From an uncultured Prevotellaceae bacterium (lineage in GTDB: Bacteria > Bacteroidota > Bacteroidia > Bacteroidales > Bacteroidaceae): DNA of 64,000 bases. The notes beneath the pieces are model-generated. The model was given only the letters and a program-made list of their open reading frames with translations, made no database searches and was not told where the DNA came from. The stretch's first letter is position 1, and every line of letters starts with the position of its first letter. The position numbers were made by a program, and so were the translations under genes. The stretch is taken from NCBI GenBank assembly GCA_902792635.1, contig CADBAG010000002.1, positions 126,918-190,917 on the forward strand, in the 5' to 3' direction. This document shows positions 7,650 through 16,599 of the stretch, piece after piece.

Positions 7650-9200
7650 ATGAAATATCCTATAGGCATACAGAACTTTGAGAAGATCCGTCGTGAGGGT
7701 TACGTCTATGTTGACAAGACGGAAATGATATATCGACTGGTCAATGAGGGGAGTTACTATTTTCTGAGTCGCCCGCGTCGGTTCGGAAAGAGCTTGCTTA
7801 TCTCGACTTTAGAGGCTTATCTCTCGGGAAATAAGGAGCTGTTCAAGGACTTGGCGATAGAACGGTTAGAACAGGATTGGACGAAATATCCTATTCTCCA
7901 TCTTGACTTGAATAACCAGCGTTATAATACTGTAGAGAGTTTGAATGAGATACTTGATCTTAACCTCTCTAAGTGGGAGGATTTATATGGCAGATATGAG
8001 AAGGAGAAAACGCTATCCCTGAGGTTTGCGGGTATCATTGAGCGAGCTGCCATCAAGAGTGGACGACGTGTAGTTATCCTTGTTGATGAGTATGACAAGC
8101 CACTTTTACAAGCTATAAATGATGAGGCTTTACAAGACGAGTATCGCGCTATACTGAAAGCTTTCTACTCGGTATTAAAAACTGAGGACCAATATATTAA
8201 ATTCGCATTTCTTACCGGTGTAACGAAGTTTGGCAAGGTCAGTGTCTTCTCCGATCTCAATAACCTCATCGACTTGTCAATGGATGAGCGATACCAGACG
8301 CTTTGTGGTATCACAAAGGAGGAAATTCATCGTTACTTTGAAGAGTCTGTGAGAGGGCTCGCTCTAAACAATAACATCAGCTACGTAGAAGCCTTAGCTC
8401 GTCTTGAAAAAGACTACGATGGTTATCATTTCGTTGCGCATGGCGAAGGCGTGTATAATCCGTTCAGTCTGCTCAATACCCTCAGCCGTCAGCGTTTTGG
8501 CCGTTATTGGTTTGAGACCGGTACTCCATCCTATCTCGTTGACTTGATGAAGCAGGACGACTATCCATTGCCCGACCTTACACAGGAGCAGGTGACAGGC
8601 GACTTCCTCAATAGTATCGATTCGATGTCGACGAACCCCATCCCTTTGATCTATCAGAGTGGTTACTTGACCATCAAAGATTATGACCCTGAATTTGGCT
8701 TCTATACTTTAGGATTCCCGAATAAAGAGGTTGAGGTGGGATTTACAGATTACCTTCTTCCGTTCTATACGAATATCCGTCAAGGCGAGTCAGCTTTCTT
8801 CATTGGTAACTTTATCAAAGATCTTAGGGCTGGTCGTCTTGATGACTTCATGCGCCGTATGTCAACGATGTTGGCTGATACTGACTATAAGATAGTAGGT
8901 GATAGCGAACTTTATTTTCAGAATGCGTTTTATCTGATCAGTCGTATGCTTGGGTTCTATGCCGAAGTAGAGCGTGAAACGAGCAATGGGCGCATGGATA
9001 TGACAGTCCAGACGAAAGACTATATATATATCTTCGAGTTCAAGCTCGACGGCAGTGCTGATGAGGCTCTCAAGCAGATTGATGAGAAGGGGTATGCCAA
9101 GCCTTTTGCTCTTGACAAGCGTAAGCTTATCAAGGTAGGTGTGAACTTCTCGTTGGAGAAGCGGTGTATAGAAGAGTGGAAGTGTGCTTCGCTGGATTAA
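7650..9200 (+). CDS. AAA-ATPase-like protein with C-terminal PD-(D/E)XK nuclease domain
   Basis: A 516-residue cytoplasmic protein. The N-terminal ATPase domain has a degenerate Walker A, SRPRRFGKSLL at residues 40-50, and Walker B VVILVDEYDKPLL at ~141-153. The C-terminal ~70 residues carry a PD-(D/E)XK pattern: GRMDMTVQ, then IFEFKLDG. This matches the AAA-ATPase_like (PF09820) plus PDDEXK_9 (PF08011) architecture, which is abundant and multi-copy in Bacteroidota and whose role is not established; defence or mobile-element functions have been suggested. A second copy starts at the left edge. Tandem repeats precede it and a repeat pair follows it, next to a WYL regulator. Confidence 0.9.
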   Translation: MKYPIGIQNFEKIRREGYVYVDKTEMIYRLVNEGSYYFLSRPRRFGKSLLISTLEAYLSGNKELFKDLAIERLEQDWTKYPILHLDLNNQRYNTVESLNEILDLNLSKWEDLYGRYEKEKTLSLRFAGIIERAAIKSGRRVVILVDEYDKPLLQAINDEALQDEYRAILKAFYSVLKTEDQYIKFAFLTGVTKFGKVSVFSDLNNLIDLSMDERYQTLCGITKEEIHRYFEESVRGLALNNNISYVEALARLEKDYDGYHFVAHGEGVYNPFSLLNTLSRQRFGRYWFETGTPSYLVDLMKQDDYPLPDLTQEQVTGDFLNSIDSMSTNPIPLIYQSGYLTIKDYDPEFGFYTLGFPNKEVEVGFTDYLLPFYTNIRQGESAFFIGNFIKDLRAGRLDDFMRRMSTMLADTDYKIVGDSELYFQNAFYLISRMLGFYAEVERETSNGRMDMTVQTKDYIYIFEFKLDGSADEALKQIDEKGYAKPFALDKRKLIKVGVNFSLEKRCIEEWKCASLD

Positions 9201-9215
9201 ATATAAGAGCTAAAA

Positions 9216-9265
9216 TTGCCTTTTCCAAAAGTCATTTTTAGCTTATTATTGCCTTTTCCAAAAGT
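9216..9265. repeat. Second copy of the paired 17-bp repeat
   Basis: TTGCCTTTTCCAAAAGT at 9216-9232 and 9249-9265, 33 bp apart, is the reverse complement of the pair at 99-148, with one difference in the 16-bp linker. It fills the 70-bp gap between the convergent AAA-ATPase and WYL genes and ends 5 bp before the WYL stop codon. Here it has no promoter beside it, so it is either a relic of a lost AAA-ATPase promoter or a target site in its own right. Confidence 0.7.
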
Positions 9266-9270
9266 CAATT

Positions 9271-10194
9271 TTAAGTTCTCATCCTCCTTATCTTCTCCTT
9301 CAGATAGGCTTTGAGGCCGTCGTCTTCTATAACCTCGATATGCTCATAGAGGCCGAGGACGAAGCGGCCGATACCCTCATAGTTGGCAATGTCGGTCTCG
9401 AAGAGCCAATGGGTGTCATCGTCTCCCTTAGTCAGACATTTCCGTGCATGTGGATACTCCTCTTGCATAAAGTTATATGCCGAGACATCAAAGCGGAGGC
9501 GAACGCGATGACGCACCTCCCCACTATAGAGAAACATATCCGTGAAGGCATATTTATGCTCGTCAGCATACATCCAAGACTGGTCCAGCACTTCCACTGT
9601 ACCAATACGCGAAATCTTATAAGTCTTATTCATATCTGAAGACGGCTCATAGGCACGGACATCAGTTTCATCGCCTAAAAACATGAAAGGCTCCACACAA
9701 CGATCCTTCACCGTCAGACTGTTCGATGAAGCATATTTGTGCAAGATGACACACTTATGCTGCTTAATGGCTTTCTTGAGCAGCCGGTAGTTCTTATAAG
9801 GTTCAAAACTCTTCTCATCCACAGGACCAAGATAGGTATGAAAGTAATGCTGAAACTTCGAAAGGACACCTCCGACCATAGGACTCTCGGTGTTCTCACG
9901 CAACAAAAGCCTATAAAGATAATTCACTTGGTCCACGTTGAAGTTGACCTGCTCCCGAATATTCTGAAAGAAGGGCGACTCAACATCTAAGTTGTACCAT
10001 CCATGATCGCGGTTGACTACGAATCCGTACTCGTCCAATGCCTTCAAGACATAATAAGCATTGCGCGTGCTCGTACCAAGGAGCTTAGCGATATCGGTGG
10101 CGGGAAGGCTCCGGTCGCCGGCTATTGCTTTGATGACATCGAGCCAATGGAAGAATGATTTAGTAGTATCGTTTGCCATAGTTGTTTTATTCAA
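9271..10194 (-). CDS. WYL-domain transcriptional regulator
   Basis: A 307-residue protein with an N-terminal winged helix-turn-helix (~residues 18-70, with [20 protein letters not shown] as the recognition region) and a WYL domain (~140-220; [22 protein letters not shown]). C-terminal residues ~225-300 match the usual WYL extension. WYL regulators sense ligands or nucleic acids and often control defence or stress genes. It overlaps rnhB by 8 bp and is probably co-transcribed with it; an alternative start is the ATG at 10179. It converges on the AAA-ATPase gene, making it a candidate binder of the nearby repeats (inference). Confidence 0.85.
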   Translation of the reverse strand: MNKTTMANDTTKSFFHWLDVIKAIAGDRSLPATDIAKLLGTSTRNAYYVLKALDEYGFVVNRDHGWYNLDVESPFFQNIREQVNFNVDQVNYLYRLLLRENTESPMVGGVLSKFQHYFHTYLGPVDEKSFEPYKNYRLLKKAIKQHKCVILHKYASSNSLTVKDRCVEPFMFLGDETDVRAYEPSSDMNKTYKISRIGTVEVLDQSWMYADEHKYAFTDMFLYSGEVRHRVRLRFDVSAYNFMQEEYPHARKCLTKGDDDTHWLFETDIANYEGIGRFVLGLYEHIEVIEDDGLKAYLKEKIRRMRT

Positions 10195-10858
10195 ACTGCA
10201 ATTCTAACTGCCGGTCTCCATAGAGGTTGAAACTCTTACGGTGATATTTTGTGATGCCATATTTGGCGATGGCGGCCCGATGCTCCTTCGTAGGATACCC
10301 TTTGTTTTTCCGCCAATCGTACATCGGGAATTCCTCGTCGAGCTTGTTCATATAGTCATCACGATAGGTCTTGGCAAGGATGGAGGCAGCAGCAATGGCC
10401 TGATACTTCGCGTCGCCGTGAACGACACAAGTAATGGAGTTAGGAGTTAGGAGATAGGAGTTAGGAGTTGGCCAAAAGCCATTATGCGGCAGCCTCGGCT
10501 TGGCATCAAAGCGGTTGCCATCGATGATGAGGGCTTCGGGCTGCACACTAAGCTGCGCGAGGGCACGGTGCATGGCAAGGAAAGAGGCATGGAGAATATT
10601 GACCTCGTCAATCTCCTCCGGCGTGACGATGCCAACGGCCCATGCTACGGCATCATGCTGAATCTGCTCGCGCAAGGCATAGCGCTTCTTCTCCGACAAC
10701 TTCTTCGAATCGTTCAGCTCCGGATTATCGTAGTCAGGTGGCAGGATGACGGCGGCGGCATAGACGCTGCCAGCGAGACATCCACGCCCCGCCTCGTCGC
10801 ATCCTGCTTCCACCATGCCAGTATAATAATGTGGGAGAAGACCTTTGGAATTCTTCAT
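10187..10858 (-). CDS. rnhB: Ribonuclease HII with repeat-derived insertion
   Basis: Cleaves the RNA strand of RNA-DNA hybrids and initiates ribonucleotide excision. It is 223 residues from the ATG at 10858. The catalytic carboxylates are visible: D21-E22 in CDEAGRG, D113 in IIDGNRF and D149 in HGDAKY. Residues 131-141 read [11 protein letters not shown], encoded by a TAACTCC/TATCTCC heptamer repeat that lies in frame in the loop between the NRF strand and the VVHGD strand, where ordinary RNase HII has a short connection. The insertion keeps the frame and all motifs, so the enzyme is probably active. It is co-oriented with and overlaps the WYL gene. Confidence 0.93.
   Translation of the reverse strand: MKNSKGLLPHYYTGMVEAGCDEAGRGCLAGSVYAAAVILPPDYDNPELNDSKKLSEKKRYALREQIQHDAVAWAVGIVTPEEIDEVNILHASFLAMHRALAQLSVQPEALIIDGNRFDAKPRLPHNGFWPTPNSYLLTPNSITCVVHGDAKYQAIAAASILAKTYRDDYMNKLDEEFPMYDWRKNKGYPTKEHRAAIAKYGITKYHRKSFNLYGDRQLELQFE
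10436..10470. repeat. Heptamer repeat inside rnhB
   Basis: A five-unit GGAGTTA/GGAGATA array within the rnhB coding sequence. On the coding strand it reads as [11 protein letters not shown]. The same array occurs between genes at many other sites in the window. Confidence 0.9.
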
Positions 10859-10904
10859 TCGATAGATTATATAAATCGTTTGAGTTGTATGGTTGAACAA
10901 GAGC

Positions 10905-11232
10905 CTTTGCTACGCAGGATTGCCTCGGAGCCTTTGCTACGCAGGAGTGCCTCGGAGAGGCACACTCTTTTTAACCCCAGGCAAGGAGCGCAGCGACGTA
11001 GCCTGGGGTTGCGGAATAGAGCTGATTCACTGATTTCCAGCCTCGGAGAGGCTGGCTGCGCCTTGGCGCGCTATGTTTCGTATAATACTATCTATTAAAG
11101 ACATAGCGCACTACGTGCAGCCTGCCTCTCCGAGGCAGAAGGTCAATTGTCACAACTATATCCTAACATACCCCAGGCTACGTCGCTGCGCTCCTTGCCT
11201 GGGGTTATGTAGAGTCAGCCTCTCCGAGGCTG
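10905..11232. repeat. Composite palindromic intergenic element
   Basis: Fills the 382-bp gap between rnhB and sufS; no gene is visible. It contains two direct copies of a GAGCCTTTGCTACGCAGGA unit (10911-10949), then palindromes at 10947-10963 (GTGCCTC/GAGGCAC), 10973-11010 (CCCCAGGC core), 11038-11054 and, beyond a centre with GCGCTATG/CATAGCGC arms, 11122-11138, 11170-11206 and 11216-11232. The last three mirror the first three, so the whole region is a nested inverted repeat. It shares its CCTCGGAGAGG and CCCCAGG...CCTGGGG modules with the elements at 21626 and 26784. Confidence 0.8.
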
Positions 11233-11240
11233 TCAACAAA

Positions 11241-12482
11241 TCAGAACATCTTGCTGACACGTTCAATGCCATCCGCCAAGACATCTATCTCTTCCTTCGT
11301 GTTGTAGAGGGCGAAGGAGGCGCGGACAGTACCGAGGACACCTAAGCGATCCATCAGCGGCTGGGCACAATGGTGACCGGTGCGCACGGCGATGCCGAGC
11401 TGGTCGAGCAACGTTCCCATATCCATGTGATGGATGTTACCCACATTGAAGCTCACGACGGCATCGTGGGAGTTAGGAGTTAGGAGATAGGAGTTAGGAG
11501 TTACAGGACCGTAAATATGCATGCCGTCGATCTTCGACAGACGCTGGATAGCATAGGCAGTCAACTCCTGCTCATGCTTCTCGATGTTGTCCATGCCGAG
11601 CTGCTCCATGTAGTTGATAGCCACGGCAAGACCATGAGAGGCGATATAGTCGGGCGTGCCGGCCTCAAACTTCAATGGCGGCTTCTCGAAGGTCGTCTTC
11701 TCAAAGCTGACATGCTCGATCATCTCTCCACCCCCCTGATACGGCGGCAACTTCTCAAGCCATTCCTCCTTGCCATAGAGCACACCGATGCCCGTAGGAC
11801 CATACATCTTATGTCCGCTGCAGACATAGAAGTCGCAGTCGAGCTGCTGCACATCGACCTTCATGTGCGGAGCACTCTGTGCACCGTCAACCATGCAAGG
11901 CACACCATGCTCATGCGCTGTCTTGATGATCTCTGCCACGGGGTTGATCGTTCCCAAGACATTGCTGACCTGTGTGACGCTGACGATCTTCGTCTTCTCG
12001 TTAAACAACTTCTTATAAGCCTCTAAGTCAAGGACACCATCGTCGCTCATCGGGATGACACGCAGTTTGATGCCTTTGCGCTGGGCTGCCAACTGCCAGG
12101 GCACGATATTGGAATGGTGCTCCATGACGGAGACGATGACCTCATCGCCCGGCTCCATCATCGCCTCACTGAACGTGGCGGCAACAAGGTTCAAGCCCTC
12201 CGTGGTGCCACGGGTGAAGACAATCTCCGTCGTACTCTTGGCATTGAGGAAACGGCGGACGGTCTCGCGCGCCTGCTCGTGCAGGTCCGTAGCTTTCACA
12301 CTAAGGTAATGCACACCACGGTGCACGTTGGCGTTTGCATTGAGATACTCCTCGCGCATAGCGTCGAGCACACACAGCGGTTTCTGTGTCGTTGCGGCAT
12401 TGTCGAGATAAACCAACGGCTTGCCGTGAACCGTACGGCTTAATATCGGGAAATCTTCCCGCACCTTTTCTATATCGTACAT
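11241..12482 (-). CDS. sufS: SufS-type cysteine desulfurase with repeat-derived insertion
   Basis: PLP enzyme that takes sulfur from L-cysteine for iron-sulfur cluster assembly. It has 413 residues. The PLP lysine is K225 in CSGHKMYGP and the active-site cysteine is C372 in RTGHHCAQP. It is the last gene of sufB-C-D-S. Residues 327-338 ([12 protein letters not shown]) are encoded by an in-frame heptamer repeat sitting in a loop between YGP and HDAVVSFNV, where relatives have a shorter turn. All catalytic motifs are intact. No sufE or sufU is adjacent. Confidence 0.95.
   Translation of the reverse strand: MYDIEKVREDFPILSRTVHGKPLVYLDNAATTQKPLCVLDAMREEYLNANANVHRGVHYLSVKATDLHEQARETVRRFLNAKSTTEIVFTRGTTEGLNLVAATFSEAMMEPGDEVIVSVMEHHSNIVPWQLAAQRKGIKLRVIPMSDDGVLDLEAYKKLFNEKTKIVSVTQVSNVLGTINPVAEIIKTAHEHGVPCMVDGAQSAPHMKVDVQQLDCDFYVCSGHKMYGPTGIGVLYGKEEWLEKLPPYQGGGEMIEHVSFEKTTFEKPPLKFEAGTPDYIASHGLAVAINYMEQLGMDNIEKHEQELTAYAIQRLSKIDGMHIYGPVTPNSYLLTPNSHDAVVSFNVGNIHHMDMGTLLDQLGIAVRTGHHCAQPLMDRLGVLGTVRASFALYNTKEEIDVLADGIERVSKMF
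11469..11502. repeat. Heptamer repeat inside sufS
   Basis: Array of GGAGTTA and GGAGATA units within sufS, in the same frame as the one in rnhB and so encoding the same [11 protein letters not shown] peptide. Two independent genes about 1 kb apart carry the same in-frame insertion. Confidence 0.9.
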
Positions 12483-12485
12483 TGG

Positions 12486-12671
12486 AAGTTTTTGAGTTAA
12501 TGAGTTAATGAGTTTTTGAGCTCTTAATATGTTTAGTTAATGAGTTTATGAGTTAATGTGTTCTTGAGTTTATGAGTTTATAAGTTCTTAAGTCCTTCAG
12601 CTTTGATTATGGCTCTCTGCATATTAAGAGCTTAAAAACTCAAAAACTTAAAAACTTAAAAACTCAAAAAC
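12486..12671. repeat. AGTTTRTA-type octamer repeats between sufD and sufS
   Basis: The 189-bp gap holds many degenerate copies of AGTTTATG/AGTTTTTG/AGTTCTTA, period about 8, on the left (12486-12594) and their complement (ACTTAAAA/ACTCAAAA) on the right (12630-12671), separated by ~35 bp of unrelated sequence. The two arms could pair into a long AU-rich hairpin in the suf mRNA. A related array lies at 51048-51090. No gene is visible. Confidence 0.75.
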
Positions 12672-14015
12672 TTACTTACATATCTGACAGTTGCTGCACT
12701 TGCCGAGCTCCCCGCGGAAACGTTTCTCCACCAACTGGTGCAGACGCTCACGGAGCGGCTCCAACTTGATCTGGTCAATAACCTCACCGATGAAGGCGAA
12801 CTCCAACAAGAGCTTGGCCTCATGCTCATCGATGCCACGCTGCTGCATGTAGAACATGGCTGCATCGTTAAGCTGACCTACGGTTGAGCCGTGCGAGCAC
12901 TTCACATCGTCGGCATAGATCTCGAGCATCGGCTGCGTATACATACGTGCTTGCTTCGTCATGACAAGGTTCTGGTTACGCTCATCGGAGTTTGTCTTCT
13001 GCGAGCCATGGCGTACGAGGACACGACCGGCGAAAGCGCCGACAGCCTTGTCATCCAACACATACTTATAGAGCTCATGCGAGTTGCAATGACCTACCTG
13101 ATGGTCGATAAGTGTGTTGTTGTCCACATGCTGACTCTTGTCAGCGATGACACAACCATTGCACCAGCACTCAGCACCCTCACCCTTGAACACAAGGTCG
13201 AGCTTGTTGCGCGTGATTCCATTCTGCAGCGTGAGGACATTGTGGTTAAGCCTACTGTTAGCCTGCTGGTCGATATAGACATTGCTCACACGCGTGTTCT
13301 TCTCGTGTGTCTCCTCCAAGCAGTAGAGGTCGAGACTGGCATTCTCGCCGACATAAGCCTCAATGACCTGCGTGCCGAGGAAATGACGATCGTCGGCCGA
13401 GTCATCACAGAAGAGCAGCTTTGCCTCTGCACCCTCGTCCATGACGATGAGCACGCGACGGTTCACCATGAGGTCGACATCGGAGCGGAGGATGTTCACC
13501 ACCTGGATGGCGCGGTCCACCTTCACGTTCTTAGGCACATGGATGAAGAGTCCGTCCTGAGCCAACATCGTGTTGAGCGCCGTGACGGCGTCCTCAGAGG
13601 TCTTGGCTATCTTGCCATAATATTTTGCGATGGTCTCCGGATACTGCTCTGAAGCATCCTTCAGGCTCATCACCTCCACGCCCTCGGGTAGTCCGGCTTT
13701 CGGCAGTGCTTTCTTATAGAAAGCGTCATTGACGACGAAGTAAAGCGACGTCGAGAGGTTCGGTACATCACAACTGAAGACACTGTAAGGATTGAGCGGG
13801 AACTCCACACGGTTGACATTCACGCCATAGTCGGGCTCAAACAGCTTGTCCATATCGGTATACTTATACCGCTCCACTTTCCGTGAAGGGAACCCTTGCC
13901 GTTTGAAGTCCTCGAAAGCAGCGTCGCGGACATCGTTCATCACCTTAGCCGAATGGTCAAAGATAAGCTGCCTGTTCTCGCTGTATAAATCTATATATTG
14001 TTTTTCACTTGCCAT
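12672..14015 (-). CDS. sufD: SufD, Fe-S cluster assembly scaffold
   Basis: A 447-residue beta-helix protein that forms the SufBC2D complex on which Fe-S clusters are built. The C-terminal half (~residues 200-420) has the SufB/SufD core, with SRLNHNVLTLQNG and CSHGSTVGQLNDAAMFYMQQRG as typical stretches. The C-terminus ends CSNCQICK. It lies third in the suf operon, 111 bp after sufC, and is separated from sufS by octamer repeats. Confidence 0.93.
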   Translation of the reverse strand: MASEKQYIDLYSENRQLIFDHSAKVMNDVRDAAFEDFKRQGFPSRKVERYKYTDMDKLFEPDYGVNVNRVEFPLNPYSVFSCDVPNLSTSLYFVVNDAFYKKALPKAGLPEGVEVMSLKDASEQYPETIAKYYGKIAKTSEDAVTALNTMLAQDGLFIHVPKNVKVDRAIQVVNILRSDVDLMVNRRVLIVMDEGAEAKLLFCDDSADDRHFLGTQVIEAYVGENASLDLYCLEETHEKNTRVSNVYIDQQANSRLNHNVLTLQNGITRNKLDLVFKGEGAECWCNGCVIADKSQHVDNNTLIDHQVGHCNSHELYKYVLDDKAVGAFAGRVLVRHGSQKTNSDERNQNLVMTKQARMYTQPMLEIYADDVKCSHGSTVGQLNDAAMFYMQQRGIDEHEAKLLLEFAFIGEVIDQIKLEPLRERLHQLVEKRFRGELGKCSNCQICK

Positions 14016-14027
14016 AATACTTTCTTT

Positions 14028-14124
14028 TAGTTAGGAGTTAGGAGATAGGAGTTAGGAGTTGCAAGTTACGAGAACTCCTAACTCCTATCTCCTAACTCCT
14101 ATCTCCTAACTCCTATCTCCTAAC
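14028..14124. repeat. Inverted heptamer repeats between sufC and sufD
   Basis: GTTAGGAGTTAGGAGATAGG-type units at 14028-14060 are followed after a short spacer by their complement (TAACTCCTATCTCC units) at 14072-14124. Together they form a hairpin of about 30 bp per arm in the suf mRNA. It may damp expression of the distal genes or protect mRNA ends (inference). Confidence 0.85.
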
Positions 14125-14126
14125 TC

Positions 14127-14894
14127 TTAATTCTTTCCGAATTTTTCATCTGCCTCTTCCTTGATCCAGTCGTAGCCTCGCTTCTCAATCTCCTTAGCGA
14201 GCTCCGGGCCCTCGGTGCGCACGATGCGGCCGTTGTAAAGCACATGGACGACCTGCGGCTTGATCATGTCGAGCAGACGCTCGTAGTGGGTGATGACGAT
14301 GATCGACTTCTCCGGTGTGAAGAGTTTGTTGACACCCTCAGCCACGATACGCATAGCATCGACATCGAGGCCGGAGTCAGTCTCATCAAGGATGGAAAGT
14401 TTCGGATCGAGCATAGCCATCTGGAAGATCTCGTTGCGTTTCTTCTCACCGCCCGAGAAGCCCTCGTTGACGGAACGGCGAGAGAGCTTCGGATCGAGCT
14501 CCACGAGTTCACGCTTCTCCTTCATGAGTTTCATGAAGTCGGGTGCCTTCAGCGGCTCCTTGCCCTCATACTCGCGCTTGGCATTGACGGCAGCCTTCAT
14601 GAAGTTGACCATTGACACACCCGGGATCTCAACGGGATACTGGAATGAGAGGAACAAGCCCTCGCGTGCGCGGTCCTCCGGCTTCATAGCCAGCAAGTCC
14701 TTGCCGTTGAACGTTGCCGAACCCTCCGTAACAGTATAGAGAGGGTTACCTGTCAGCACAGCAGACAGTGTTGACTTACCTGATCCGTTAGGACCCATGA
14801 TGGCATGGATCTCACCATCCTTTACCGTAAGATTGATACCTTTCAATATTTCTTTGCCAGCAATCGTGGCATGCAGATTCTTTACTTCTAACAT
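14127..14894 (-). CDS. sufC: SufC, ATPase of the Suf complex
   Basis: A 255-residue ABC-type ATPase that drives conformational change in SufBC2D. Walker A is GPNGSGKST at ~34-42, the signature is FSGGEKKRNE at ~147-156, and Walker B is LSILDETDSGLD at ~169-180. As in other SufC proteins it has no transmembrane partner; it works in the cytoplasm with SufB and SufD. A heptamer repeat follows upstream at 14903. Confidence 0.95.
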   Translation of the reverse strand: MLEVKNLHATIAGKEILKGINLTVKDGEIHAIMGPNGSGKSTLSAVLTGNPLYTVTEGSATFNGKDLLAMKPEDRAREGLFLSFQYPVEIPGVSMVNFMKAAVNAKREYEGKEPLKAPDFMKLMKEKRELVELDPKLSRRSVNEGFSGGEKKRNEIFQMAMLDPKLSILDETDSGLDVDAMRIVAEGVNKLFTPEKSIIVITHYERLLDMIKPQVVHVLYNGRIVRTEGPELAKEIEKRGYDWIKEEADEKFGKN

Positions 14895-14902
14895 ACTTTT
14901 AT

Positions 14903-14936
14903 TAGTTAGGAGTTAGGAGATAGGAGTTAGGAGTTA
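14903..14936. repeat. Heptamer repeat between sufB and sufC
   Basis: Units GTTAGGA, GTTAGGA, GATAGGA, GTTAGGA in the 107-bp gap. With the arrays at 14028 and the octamers at 12486, every gap of the suf operon carries a short-period repeat. Confidence 0.85.
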
Positions 14937-15001
14937 TTCCTGCTCACCGTCTTCTGCTCCAATTTATTGTTATTATTGTTTTCAAAAGTTATAACTCCCA
15001 A

Positions 15002-16456
15002 CTATCCAACCGTACCCTCGAGGCTGACGCTTAATAATTTCTGAGCTTCTACTGCAAACTCCATGGGGAGCTTATTGAGCACCTCTTTGGCATAGCCGTT
15101 GACAATGAGTCCTACAGCATCTTCCGTGGGGATGCCACGCTGGTTGCAGTAGAAGAGTTGATCCTCACTGATTTTTGAGGTCGTAGCCTCATGCTCCACG
15201 ACAGCAGTATCGTTGTGGATATCCATGTAAGGGAACGTGTGGGCACCACAGTCGGAACCGAGGAGCAGCGAGTCGCAGGACGAATAGTTGCGGGCGTTGT
15301 CTGCATTGGCCGTAGCGCGCACGAGACCACGATAGCTGTTCTCCGAATGACCGGCAGAGATACCTTTGGAGATGATTGTCGACTTCGTATTCTTACCGAT
15401 GTGGATCATCTTCGTACCCGTGTCAGCCTCCTGATAGTGGTTCGTCACGGCGACACTGTAGAACTCAGCCTGCGAGTTGTCACCGCGGAGCACACAAGAA
15501 GGATATTTCCACGTGATAGCCGAACCCGTCTCCACCTGTGTCCATGACAGCTTGGAGTTGACGCCGCGGCACTCACCACGCTTCGTAACGAGGTTCAGCA
15601 CACCGCCTTTACCGTTCTCATCGCCCGGGTACCAGTTCTGCACCGTAGAGTATTTCACCTCTGCATTGTTCATGACCACGATCTCCACGACGGCAGCATG
15701 CAGCTGGTTCTCGTCGTACATCGGGGCGGTGCAGCCTTCGAGGTAAGAGACATAGGAGTCGTCGTCTGCCACGATGAGCGTGCGCTCAAACTGTCCCGTG
15801 TTGCGGGCATTGATACGGAAGTAACTGCTCAGCTCCATCGGGCAGCGTACGCCCTTGGGGATATATACAAACGTACCGTCACTGAACACAGCTGAGTTCA
15901 GTGCGGCAGAGAAATTATCACGATAAGGTACGACACTTCCGAGATACTGCTTCACGAGGTCGGGATGCTCCTTCACAGCCTCGCCGATAGACATGAAGAT
16001 GATGCCTTTCTCGGCCAACTGTTTCTTGAACGTCGTCTTCACAGAGACGGAGTCCATGACAGCATCCACAGCTGTTCCGCTCAGAGCGAGGCGCTCCTCC
16101 AAGGGGATGCCGAGCTTGTCGAAGGTCTTTTCCAACTCGGGATCCATCTCCTTGTTCTTCGGCTTCTTCGCCAACGGGTCGGCATAATAAGATATAGCCT
16201 GGAAGTCGATATGCGGCACGTGGACGTGTCCCCACGTTGGAACGGGCAAGGTCTTCCAATAACGGTAGGCCTTCAGACGGAAGTCGAGCAACCACTCGGG
16301 CTCGCCTTTCTTCTTGGATATGAGCCTTACGACATCCTCGTTGAGACCTTTAGGGATGACCTCCGTGTGGACATCCGTCGTAAAGCCGTATTCATATTTC
16401 TGGTTAGCAACCTCCTTGACGAAGTCGTTGCTTTCCTTCTTGAGTTTTATCTCCAT
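15002..16456 (-). CDS. sufB: SufB, Fe-S cluster scaffold
   Basis: A 484-residue subunit of the SufBC2D scaffold on which the nascent Fe-S cluster is assembled. The beta-helix core carries family stretches such as [30 protein letters not shown] and [18 protein letters not shown]. The conserved cysteine in CDSLLLG near residue 405 is a candidate sulfur acceptor, as in E. coli SufB. It is the first gene of the suf operon, 143 bp downstream of infB on the same strand, with a hairpin in between. Confidence 0.96.
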   Translation of the reverse strand: MEIKLKKESNDFVKEVANQKYEYGFTTDVHTEVIPKGLNEDVVRLISKKKGEPEWLLDFRLKAYRYWKTLPVPTWGHVHVPHIDFQAISYYADPLAKKPKNKEMDPELEKTFDKLGIPLEERLALSGTAVDAVMDSVSVKTTFKKQLAEKGIIFMSIGEAVKEHPDLVKQYLGSVVPYRDNFSAALNSAVFSDGTFVYIPKGVRCPMELSSYFRINARNTGQFERTLIVADDDSYVSYLEGCTAPMYDENQLHAAVVEIVVMNNAEVKYSTVQNWYPGDENGKGGVLNLVTKRGECRGVNSKLSWTQVETGSAITWKYPSCVLRGDNSQAEFYSVAVTNHYQEADTGTKMIHIGKNTKSTIISKGISAGHSENSYRGLVRATANADNARNYSSCDSLLLGSDCGAHTFPYMDIHNDTAVVEHEATTSKISEDQLFYCNQRGIPTEDAVGLIVNGYAKEVLNKLPMEFAVEAQKLLSVSLEGTVG

Positions 16457-16493
16457 ATAATAACCTTAATATTAAGAGATGTATAATTAATAC

Positions 16494-16524
16494 AAGGTGA
16501 CACGAACAAAAGCCGTGCCACCTT
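16494..16524 (-). terminator. Hairpin between infB and sufB
   Basis: Arms AAGGTGACACG (16494-16504) and CGTGCCACCTT (16514-16524) pair over 11 positions with one mismatch. The 3' side on the minus strand lacks a strong U-run, so it is a weak or factor-dependent terminator at best. It separates the translation operon from suf. Confidence 0.5.
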
Positions 16525-16599
16525 TATCATGTATCACAATTGTTACCTATTAAGCGTTACAACTGTGCAAACTTGACTGCTCTAAAGGCGGTACAAGCT

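Noticed and set aside
10905..11232. tRNA or structured ncRNA gene in the rnhB-sufS gap
   Set aside because: Stems do not fit a cloverleaf and the region is explained as a repeat element shared with other gaps.
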